This document shows, one piece after another, positions 1-5,024 of a stretch of DNA of 6,859 bases. The position numbers and the translations under genes were made by a program. The notes beneath the pieces are model-generated. The model made no database searches and was not told where the DNA came from. It worked only from the letters and a program-made list of their open reading frames with translations. The stretch comes from an uncultured Verrucomicrobia subdivision 3 bacterium (GTDB lineage: Bacteria > Verrucomicrobiota > Verrucomicrobiae > Limisphaerales > UBA11358): assembly GCA_903921455.1 (NCBI GenBank), contig CAIXPZ010000161.1:1-6859 (forward strand). Reading direction: 5' to 3'. Each line of letters opens with the position of its first letter. Position 1 is the first letter of the stretch.

Positions 1-91
1 GAGCGGGAGCGATCTGCGGAATCTGTGTAGCAGATGCGTTAGCGAATGCAGAGGCGGCAAACTGGCGAGTCCGTCACGGGCGCGGGCCGAA

Positions 92-162
92 CAGTGCGGA
101 TACTTGGCGCGAGGCACGAGCGCAAGTGTCCGCTCTGTGACAGCCGGAGTCCTTCCGCACTG
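92..162. repeat. 9-bp inverted repeat enclosing a smaller hairpin
   Basis: The arms CAGTGCGGA (92-100) and TCCGCACTG (154-162) are perfectly complementary. Inside them a second hairpin pairs GGCAC (113-117) with GTGTC (126-130, one G-T wobble) around the loop GAGCGCAA. The nesting suggests a folded nucleic acid, but no function can be assigned. Confidence 0.5.
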
Positions 163-177
163 GCATCTTTTTCCGGC

Positions 178-202
178 ACGCCCAAGCCGCCGGCCTGGGC
201 GT
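178..202. repeat. 7-bp hairpin
   Basis: ACGCCCA (178-184) pairs perfectly with TGGGCGT (196-202) around an 11-nt loop. There is no following T-run and no gene ends just upstream, so it is not a convincing terminator. It is one of the series of hairpins in this region. Confidence 0.45.
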
Positions 203-433
203 GATATTGCTGTGTCTTGGCCGTGGCGAAGCCTAGCGGCCTCCGTCACCAAAAAGGCGACCGCAAACGCAGTGCGCGTTCGCCCCCGCGAGGAGCGACA
301 GCGACGAGTCAGCAATCCACTAACTTTTCCCCGCCTGGCCGCGCGCTTAAATCATCCGCCAACCTGAATGGTTGGATCGCGCGGAAACCGTTCGAGGACC
401 TGCGACGTTCGACGCGTGCGCGCGGCAGCGAAA

Positions 434-514
434 GGCACGCCGAGTGGGACATTCGTAAACCGGTGAAGGCGTGCCGGTGCTGGCGTAGCGGTGGCGTCAG
501 CCGCCGCCGCCAGC
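434..514. repeat. Tandem structured hairpins of repeat copy A
   Basis: The first inverted repeat is GGCACGCC (434-441) with GGCGTGCC (468-475), enclosing 26 nt. The second is a long hairpin: GCTGGCG (479-485) pairs with CGCCAGC (508-514), then after a 2-nt bulge GCGGTGGC (488-495) pairs with GCCGCCGC (500-507, one T-G wobble) around the loop GTCA. Copy B has a perfect 8-bp hairpin with loop GTTA at the corresponding place but with different stem bases. That conserves the structure rather than the sequence. Confidence 0.6.
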
Positions 515-577
515 ATGAGCGTCAGGCGTCCGCGCACGCGCCTGATGTGCGGCCTGAGTTATTGAGCGCAGCGAACA

Positions 578-624
578 CAACCAAACTCCGCACAACGTTC
601 GCAAATGGAGACCGTGTTTGGTTG
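578..624. repeat. 9-bp inverted repeat with inner stem
   Basis: CAACCAAAC (578-586) pairs perfectly with GTTTGGTTG (616-624). The spacer contains the palindrome AACGTT and a further CTCC/GGAG pairing. The right arm overlaps the AATGGAGACCGTG block shared with copy B, but copy B does not keep these arms. Confidence 0.45.
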
Positions 625-852
625 CGCGCATTCGTGTTGTCCAATTGAGCACGCGAGCGGAGTGCAGCGCGAACTGAAATTCCATCGAGCGCAGCGAGCC
701 ATTGTTGTATTTCGAGCGCACACGAATTACCGAACGCATCCACATTGTCCACGACACACAACTTCACCTGGTGGCATGAGTCATTATTCGGACGCATGGC
801 GAGGGAACAAACTCACTAGCTTTCAATGGGCCAGCAGCTTTAGAATCTCAAC

Positions 853-1641
853 ATGGTCATCGAAAAGTGTCAGGTATGTATTGGGGATCCAGCCTGTGAA
901 AATCAGGTTGATTCCCGATGTTTGCCAGTGCCGGTTTTTGGTGATCTAACCAAGCCACATCTTAAAGTGGTGACGATTGGTTTGAATCCGGCTTTGAACG
1001 AATTTCTCGACCGTGGGCAAGCCGTTGAGCGCAGTCAACGACTCGCCATGCTGGAAGATTATCAAGTCGCCACCCGGGCTGACCTGAGTCCAATGAATGT
1101 CTTCGATGCCAAGAAACGGCGCGAAGAATATTTTGCCAATCCTGACCGCAATTGGGCTGCGTATTTCGAGCGGATGGAAAGTGTTCTCACGCGGGTTCAG
1201 CCGGCTTGGACCTACGTCATGGGAAGCGCAGCCCATATCGACATCGTCGCTTGTGCCACGAAAGACCGGTGGGGTGATCTGACCAACGAATGCAAGACGG
1301 CCCTGACAAAAAACTGTCGAACACACTTCGTCAATTCCCTGACCAGCCTCCCGAATGGAACTGTGATATTGGGTGACGGCCAGAGAACCAAGCAAGCCCT
1401 GGGGCAACTTGGCTTGGACTTCATCATCGAAAAAACTGAGCGCATCAACATCTTGAAAATCCCGATCGACACAGGATGGGTAGGAAAGATAAAAACGGGA
1501 GACAAGATATATCCCTTCCTTGGCTGGTCAGCTCCTGTCGGAACGCTCTCGGTTTTATGGCGCGTGGACTTGGCAAATTGGATTCATCGCCAGCTCTACC
1601 CGAAGGCAAAATGGCCAACCTCTGAGGCTCACAGAAGGTAA
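853..1641 (+). CDS. Uracil-DNA-glycosylase-superfamily-like protein with N-terminal Cys cluster
   Basis: This 262-aa protein is probably a DNA-base-glycosylase-fold protein; its substrate is unknown. Residues 39-46 read VVTIGLNP, which resembles motif 1 of the UDG superfamily (compare GINPG in Mug/TDG and GMNPG in SMUG1). Residues 128-143 (HIDIVACATKDRWGDL) and 170-179 (TVILGDGQRT) resemble the core strands and loops of UDG-like proteins. The C-terminal GWSAP (224-228) lies where such proteins carry their second DNA-contacting loop, but the usual His is not there. Cysteines at 6, 9, 15 and 23 (C-x2-C-x5-C-x7-C) could bind zinc or an Fe-S cluster. The start at 853 is the first possible ATG because an in-frame TAG lies at 841; no clear ribosome binding site precedes it. 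The gene stands alone between two related non-coding repeats and looks lower in GC than its surroundings, which suggests acquired cargo. The reading frame is firm; the family call is tentative. Confidence 0.6.
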   Translation: MVIEKCQVCIGDPACENQVDSRCLPVPVFGDLTKPHLKVVTIGLNPALNEFLDRGQAVERSQRLAMLEDYQVATRADLSPMNVFDAKKRREEYFANPDRNWAAYFERMESVLTRVQPAWTYVMGSAAHIDIVACATKDRWGDLTNECKTALTKNCRTHFVNSLTSLPNGTVILGDGQRTKQALGQLGLDFIIEKTERINILKIPIDTGWVGKIKTGDKIYPFLGWSAPVGTLSVLWRVDLANWIHRQLYPKAKWPTSEAHRR

Positions 1642-1736
1642 GCGACTTCAGCCGCTATGCGAGACCCCGAGCGCAAGCGAGCGTTCTCGCCACAATTCCG
1701 TTGGTGGTGCATCTGGAAAAACTGCTCACACCGGAC

Positions 1737-1759
1737 GCTCCGGGCGACGAGCCCGGAGC
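1737..1759. repeat. Perfect 9-bp hairpin, 5-nt loop
   Basis: GCTCCGGGC (1737-1745) pairs perfectly with GCCCGGAGC (1751-1759) around the loop GACGA. It lies about 100 bp after the stop of the UDG-like gene, but no T-run follows, so a factor-independent terminator is not supported. Confidence 0.6.
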
Positions 1760-1810
1760 CAGCCGGTGAGGCGAAGGTAACTGAACACGAACGGCTGCCA
1801 CCACGGCAAC

Positions 1811-1839
1811 TGCGGCCGGAAGCCCGAAGGCTGGCCGCA
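1811..1839. repeat. Bulged 11-bp hairpin with CGAA tetraloop
   Basis: TGCGGCC (1811-1817) pairs with GGCCGCA (1833-1839), and AGCC (1821-1824) with GGCT (1829-1832). The loop is CGAA and there is a 3-nt bulge (GGA, 1818-1820) on one side. The compact tetraloop stem looks RNA-like. Confidence 0.55.
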
Positions 1840-1906
1840 CGCAACCCAAAAGCTGACCGGAGCCGTGACGTGACGGTAGTAGAAGCTACTGACGTGGCAC
1901 TGCCAA

Positions 1907-1998
1907 CGCCACCAGGGCACAGTGGCGAAACGATGCCACGCGGCGGTGGCCTGGCTGGGTATGAAGTGGCTGCTCATCACCATTTCCTGAGCAGCCAC
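1907..1998. repeat. Cluster of three consecutive hairpins
   Basis: Three inverted repeats follow one another: CGCCAC/GTGGCG (1907-1912 with 1922-1927), GCCAC/GTGGC (1935-1939 with 1946-1950), and the 11-bp pair GTGGCTGCTCA/TGAGCAGCCAC (1966-1976 with 1988-1998) around an 11-nt loop. The last is the longest perfect stem in the non-coding part of the window. Confidence 0.6.
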
Positions 1999-2137
1999 GA
2001 ATTGCCAGACAGGACACCCGTAGGCACTCCTGACGCTGCGCGGAGAAAACCACCGCCAGCCCGCGAGGATCAACTAACCATCATTGTCTTTTCCGAAGCG
2101 AAGTGGCAGCACGACGGCAGAGGTGCAGCCGGCGTGA

Positions 2138-2161
2138 CAGGTGCGAGTCAGCGAGCACCTG
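2138..2161. repeat. Perfect 7-bp hairpin with GAGTCAGCGA loop
   Basis: CAGGTGC (2138-2144) pairs perfectly with GCACCTG (2155-2161) around the 10-nt loop GAGTCAGCGA. The loop resembles the GAGCGCAGCG loop of the hairpin at 2487-2506 while the stem bases differ. Confidence 0.55.
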
Positions 2162-2386
2162 GCGCGACGGATGCCTGCCGACGTGCGAACGAAGCGTTCA
2201 AGCCGAGGAGCGTTAGCGACGAGGTTTCGACGCCGGTCAGCGCGCTAAATCATCCGCCAACCTAAACCGTTCGACAGTCCGGCGAACGTCCAACAACCTG
2301 CGACGTCCGAATCGCGCGCGCTGACAGCGAAAGGCACGCCGAGTGTGACTTTCGTAAACCTGAGAAGGCGTGCCGGTGCGCGGCGA

Positions 2387-2406
2387 CAGTCGGCGTTAGC
2401 CGACTG
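2387..2406. repeat. Perfect 8-bp hairpin with GTTA loop
   Basis: CAGTCGGC (2387-2394) pairs perfectly with GCCGACTG (2399-2406) around GTTA. The hairpin at 479-514 occupies the same place in copy A, has the loop GTCA and a longer stem of different bases. Confidence 0.65.
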
Positions 2407-2486
2407 GCCGCGCATGAGCGACGGCGTCCGCGCGCGGGAATTGGCATTCGTGAATGGAGACCGTGAAATTGCCGCGCGATTCGTCA

Positions 2487-2506
2487 TTGTTGAGCGCAGC
2501 GAACAA
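2487..2506. repeat. 5-bp hairpin with GAGCGCAGCG loop
   Basis: TTGTT (2487-2491) pairs with AACAA (2502-2506) around GAGCGCAGCG. The same ten-base word occurs in copy A near 564-573 and again near 693-702, with different flanks. The stem is short and AT-rich, so it is weak by itself; the recurring loop is the reason to list it. Confidence 0.4.
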
Positions 2507-2580
2507 ACTTCCTGTTGAGCAACGCGAACTAATTTTGCTGCTGGCTCGTGGCGAAATTCAAAACCTGTCAAATAAAAATC

Positions 2581-2640
2581 TTCCGTCAACAGCCGTTGCT
2601 GGCCGTCAAGGAACGTCAAGGAGCGTCAAGGGCCGTAGGA
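2581..2640. promoter_or_regulatory. Six phased decamers before the portal gene (possible operator array)
   Basis: Six consecutive 10-bp units begin at 2581, 2591, 2601, 2611, 2621 and 2631, each with CGT at positions 4-6. Units 3 to 5 (GGCCGTCAAG, GAACGTCAAG, GAGCGTCAAG) are nearly identical; units 1, 2 and 6 are degenerate. The 10-bp spacing puts the CGT core on one face of the helix. The array ends 21 bp before the portal ATG, where a regulator or the 5' leader of the head transcript could be expected. Regulatory function is inference; simple tandem slippage is the alternative. Confidence 0.4.
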
Positions 2641-2648
2641 TGAATTGC

Positions 2649-2653
2649 AGGTG
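2649..2653 (+). promoter_or_regulatory. Ribosome binding site of the portal gene
   Basis: AGGTG lies 8 nt before the ATG at 2662. It supports that start over the ATG at 2657, which is out of frame. An in-frame TGA at 2641 excludes an upstream extension. Confidence 0.5.
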
Positions 2654-2661
2654 AAAATGGC

Positions 2662-4218
2662 ATGGAAAAATCCCGTGCTAGAGTTCGCCTCGTGGCCGCC
2701 AATACGACACATCCTGATTACGACGCAAGCCTGTCTGCCTGGCTCCGTGCCCGCGATGTCATTGCTGGTGATGATGCCGTGAAAGCGGCTGGCGAATTGT
2801 ATCTGCCACGATTGGATTCGCAGGACGATGATGAATATCTGTCCTACAAAACCCGTGCCTGCTTCTTCAATGCCACGTCTCGCACCTGTGATGGCTTCCT
2901 TGGTCTGCTCTTTCGCCGTGATCCCGAAGTCAAACTTCCCGATCGCCATGCTGGTGTCGGTGGTGCCCTGCGTGTTTTCACCGATGACGTGGATTTGATG
3001 GGCACGTCGCTGTTCACTTTTTGCAAGGGTGTCGTCGGTGAAGTCCTTGCTCTTGGTCGGTGTGGCACTTTGATTGACTGGCAGACCGATGGTGAATCTC
3101 GTGCCTACGTTGTCCGCTATGCTGCTGAAGACATCCTCAACTGGCAGACGCAACGCATCAATGGCCGCAACGTCGTCACGCTGATTGCTCTCCGTGAAGT
3201 GGTGAGTAAACCGGTCGCGGAAGATCCCTTCGCCGTGGATCAGGTGCAAAACATTCGTGTCCTGAAACTCGAATCACTCCCTGATGGTGGCACCCGCTAC
3301 GTCGTGGAAATCTGGGAACAGCAGAAAGACCCTAATAATCGTCGCAAAAAATCTGAATGGAAACTGGTGGAAAGTCGTGTCCCACTCCGCTTGGGCAAAA
3401 CCATCCCGCTAATTCCATTCGTCTTTCATGGTCCACGCAACGCTTTGCCTGACGTGGACAAGATGCCACTCGCTGACATCATCACCGTGAATCTTGATCA
3501 CTACCGTCTCGATGCTGACTACAAGCATGGTCTGCATTACACCGCTCTGCCCACGGCTTGGGTGTCTGGCTTCGACAAAACTTCCGAGCTTCGCATTGGC
3601 AGCAGCACGGCTTGGGTGGCTGAAACTCCTGGTGCCGTAGCAGGCTTCTTGGAATTCAAAGGTCAAGGTCTGTCCACCTTCGAGAATGCCCAGAACCGGG
3701 ATGAACGTCTCATGGCTGTCCTTGGCTCCCGGATGCTGGAAGACACCAAACGTGTCGGTGAAACCGCCGATGCCATTGAGCTGCGTCAGGCTGGTGAGAA
3801 TAGCATCTTGATGACATTGGCTTTGTCTGTCTCTGACTCCATCAGCCAAGTCCTTCGCTGGGTCTACTGGTGGAATTCCACTGAACAGTATCCCGAAGAC
3901 ATCAGTGAAGACCTCGTGCTGCTCCAAATCAACACTGACTTCACCGCCAAAGGTCTGACCAGTCTGGAACTCACTGCCATTGTCGGTGCCTGGCAGGCTG
4001 GCGCCATCTCGCAGGCCACTATGTTTGATCTCTTCCGAAAAGGTGAAGTCCTGCCCACTGGCCGCACGGATGCAGAAGAAATGAATCTTGTCCAAGCTGG
4101 ACAACCCAAAAACCAAATCGGTCAGGAGAATCCGACCGGGGTCTTTCCTAAGCCTGGGAATTCCCCCGTGGCCACAGCGATTCCAACGCCGACTCCGGCA
4201 GCAACCAACAACCAGTAA
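2662..4218 (+). CDS. Phage portal protein, DUF4055 family
   Basis: This 518-aa protein matches the DUF4055 type of tailed-phage portal, which forms the ring at the capsid vertex through which DNA is packaged and to which the tail attaches. Recognisable parts are LYLPRL near residues 46-51 followed by an aromatic-rich segment and FLGLLFRRDP; HGPRN near 256-260; the family-typical stretch around residues 269-300 (PLADIITVNLDHYRLDADYK, then HYTALPTAW); and ETADAIELR near 370. The C-terminal 25 or so residues are a Pro/Thr/Ala-rich tail. Length is normal for the family. The start is fixed by an in-frame TGA at 2641 and an AGGTG 8 nt upstream. It leads the head operon, with only 6 nt to the next gene. 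Its codons favour GGT, CGT, GTC, GCT and GCC, unlike the GCG/GTG-rich capsid gene downstream, which suggests a separate origin. No terminase precedes it. Confidence 0.88.
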   Translation: MEKSRARVRLVAANTTHPDYDASLSAWLRARDVIAGDDAVKAAGELYLPRLDSQDDDEYLSYKTRACFFNATSRTCDGFLGLLFRRDPEVKLPDRHAGVGGALRVFTDDVDLMGTSLFTFCKGVVGEVLALGRCGTLIDWQTDGESRAYVVRYAAEDILNWQTQRINGRNVVTLIALREVVSKPVAEDPFAVDQVQNIRVLKLESLPDGGTRYVVEIWEQQKDPNNRRKKSEWKLVESRVPLRLGKTIPLIPFVFHGPRNALPDVDKMPLADIITVNLDHYRLDADYKHGLHYTALPTAWVSGFDKTSELRIGSSTAWVAETPGAVAGFLEFKGQGLSTFENAQNRDERLMAVLGSRMLEDTKRVGETADAIELRQAGENSILMTLALSVSDSISQVLRWVYWWNSTEQYPEDISEDLVLLQINTDFTAKGLTSLELTAIVGAWQAGAISQATMFDLFRKGEVLPTGRTDAEEMNLVQAGQPKNQIGQENPTGVFPKPGNSPVATAIPTPTPAATNNQ

Positions 4219-4224
4219 AAATTT

Positions 4225-4998
4225 ATGCCACTGAAATACAAATATCCGACCAAGCAGGAAATCCCTGCGGAACAATCGGCGCTCTACGTGGAGCGCGAAG
4301 GTGCCTTCTACCTCGATGTGGAGGGCGTGACCGACAAGGCCAAAGCTGATGAGCTGCGCACGCACAACATCGAACTACGCAAGCAGATCGAGGAACGCGA
4401 TGCCCGGTTCAATGGCATCGACCCGGACCAGGTGCGCCAGCTCGCCGCTGAGAAGGAACGTCTGGAAGAAGAGCAGCGCCTGAAGGAAGGCAAATTTCAG
4501 GACGTGATGGAATCCCGTTTGAAGACTGCGAAGGCCGAGTGGGAAAAACAGATGAACACGGTGACCACCGAGCGCGACACGCTGACCACGCGCCTCACGG
4601 CGATCCAGATTGATCAAGGTGTCATCACCGTTGCCACGAAACGCGGTCTCCGGCCGACGGCGATTCCGGACATCACGGCCCGTGCCCGCACCGTGTTCAA
4701 GCTGGTGAATGGTGCGCCGCAAGCCTTCGAACCGGACGGCAAGACCGTTCGCTACGGCAAGGATGGCATCACGCCAATGACTTTGGAGGAGTGGGTGGAC
4801 GCACAGGTCACCGACGCTCCGCATCTATTTGAATCCAACGCTGGTGGCGGGGCTGCCAGCAACGGTGCCGGGGGTGCCGCGGGTTCGCAACGGTCCGTGA
4901 AAAATCCGTTCCGCAAGGACACGTGGAATCTCACGGAGCAAATGAAACTGCAGAAATCCGATCCCGCTCTGGCTGCGCGCCTCAAGGCCGCTGCCTGA
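4225..4998 (+). CDS. Phage capsid scaffold-like protein (coiled coil)
   Basis: This 257-aa protein sits between portal and major capsid, the normal place of the scaffolding protein that directs procapsid assembly and then leaves or is cleaved. Residues 1-35 form a short ordered segment (PAEQSALYVEREGAFYLDVE). Residues about 37-130 are a strongly charged Glu/Lys/Arg heptad-like helix, probably a coiled coil. Residues 131-200 are a mixed region, 203-222 a Gly/Ala/Ser-rich linker, and 223-257 a basic helical tail (KNPFRKDTWNLTEQ, ending in ARLKAAA). This architecture fits phage scaffold proteins, whose charged C-terminus contacts the coat protein. No protease motif is evident. The ATG at 4225 follows the portal stop by 6 nt and has no clear ribosome binding site, so translation may be coupled to that of the portal. 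Confidence 0.78.
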   Translation: MPLKYKYPTKQEIPAEQSALYVEREGAFYLDVEGVTDKAKADELRTHNIELRKQIEERDARFNGIDPDQVRQLAAEKERLEEEQRLKEGKFQDVMESRLKTAKAEWEKQMNTVTTERDTLTTRLTAIQIDQGVITVATKRGLRPTAIPDITARARTVFKLVNGAPQAFEPDGKTVRYGKDGITPMTLEEWVDAQVTDAPHLFESNAGGGAASNGAGGAAGSQRSVKNPFRKDTWNLTEQMKLQKSDPALAARLKAAA

Positions 4999-5011
4999 TG
5001 GATCCAACATG

Positions 5012-5016
5012 AAAGG
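5012..5016 (+). promoter_or_regulatory. Ribosome binding site of the major capsid gene
   Basis: AAAGG is placed 8 nt before the ATG at 5025. This is one of the few recognisable Shine-Dalgarno-like sites in the operon, consistent with the need for high capsid expression. Confidence 0.5.
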
Positions 5017-5024
5017 TAAACATT

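Larger units (their letters stand above)
341..624. repeat. Diverged direct repeat, copy A
   Basis: This stretch aligns in the same order and orientation with 2240-2506. Shared exact blocks include an 18-mer TAAATCATCCGCCAACCT (348-365 here, 2246-2263 there), a 21-bp block (426-446 and 2325-2345), TTCGTAAACC, GAAGGCGTGCCGGTG, GCATGAGCG and AATGGAGACCGTG (604-616 and 2453-2465). Between blocks the copies differ by substitutions and indels, so they are old or fast-evolving. Both copies carry the GGCACGCC/GGCGTGCC inverted repeat with a 26-nt spacer, followed by a second hairpin. No transposase or flanking target duplication is visible. The outer limits are approximate. Confidence 0.75.
1..852. 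other. Hairpin-rich non-coding region upstream of the UDG-like gene
   Basis: I see no convincing gene here. The open frames at 104-367, 217-648 and 605-949 (+) and 352-537, 497-757 and 522-797 (-) overlap each other, are Arg/Ala/Pro-rich, lack recognisable domains and match the repeats below. The stretch holds inverted repeats at 12-17/30-35, 35-40/45-50, 92-100/154-162 (enclosing 113-117/126-130), 178-184/196-202, 434-441/468-475, 479-514, 522-528/539-545 and 578-586/616-624. From about 341 onward it is a diverged copy of 2240-2506. From about 640 to 852 I see only scattered GAGCGCAGCGA-like words and no clear promoter or ribosome binding site for the gene at 853. Confidence 0.6.
2240..2506. 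repeat. Diverged direct repeat, copy B
   Basis: This copy aligns with 341-624 in the same orientation and shares the exact blocks listed for copy A. It contains the GGCACGCC/GGCGTGCC inverted repeat (2333-2340 with 2367-2374), again with a 26-nt spacer that matches copy A at 22 of 26 positions by eye. A perfect hairpin follows at 2387-2406 and a third hairpin at 2487-2506. Together copies A and B bracket the gene at 853-1641. Limits are approximate. Confidence 0.75.
1642..2661. other. Hairpin-rich non-coding region between the UDG-like gene and the portal
   Basis: About 1 kb without a convincing gene. The longest + frame here (1657-2265, 202 aa) is low-complexity, shows no domain and ends in the repeat-derived peptide LNHPPT, as does the unrelated frame 104-367. 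A short frame at 2454-2654 also lies in repeat sequence. Inverted repeats occur at 1659-1664/1685-1690, 1737-1745/1751-1759, 1811-1839, 1878-1882/1886-1890, 1907-1912/1922-1927, 1935-1939/1946-1950, 1966-1976/1988-1998, 2138-2144/2155-2161, 2187-2191/2195-2199, 2333-2340/2367-2374, 2387-2406 and 2487-2506. Repeat copy B occupies about 2240-2506 and a phased decamer array 2581-2640. A short AT-rich stretch near 2555-2580 is the likeliest place for a promoter of the head genes, but I cannot identify -35 and -10 boxes with confidence. Confidence 0.6.

Noticed and set aside
104..648. Overlapping + strand open frames of 87 and 143 aa
   Set aside because: They overlap in different frames, have Arg/Ala/Pro-rich composition without domains, and coincide with the structured repeat.
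605..949. + strand open frame of 114 aa
   Set aside because: It overlaps the well-supported gene at 853, has no recognisable features and runs through repeat words.
1657..2265. 202-aa + strand open frame ending in LNHPPT
   Set aside because: It spans many perfect inverted repeats and has low-complexity composition. Its end is the same repeat-derived peptide found at 104-367, so it is most likely a by-product of high GC and the repeat.
2387..2406. Integron attC site suggested by GTTAGCC and hairpin structure
   Set aside because: GTTAGCC does not fit the GTTRRRY core, no matching RYYYAAC partner is in place, and no integrase is present.
2245..2619. Minus-strand 124-aa frame sharing peptide LGVPFA with the minus-strand frame at 352-537
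   Set aside because: The similarity follows from the DNA repeat. Most differences between the copies in the shared segment change the amino acid, which argues against a conserved protein.
2454..2654. 66-aa + strand frame directly before the portal
   Set aside because: It begins in repeat copy B and runs through the decamer array. No ribosome binding site or recognisable domain supports it.
1..2661. CRISPR array
   Set aside because: The repeats are few, diverged and long, with no regular short repeat-spacer pattern and no cas gene.
4156..4166. Palindrome GGGAATTCCC
   Set aside because: It lies inside the portal coding sequence in the low-complexity tail and is short enough to arise by chance.
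3409..4365. 318-aa minus-strand open frame
   Set aside because: It is antisense to the portal gene and crosses into the next gene, with no domain features.
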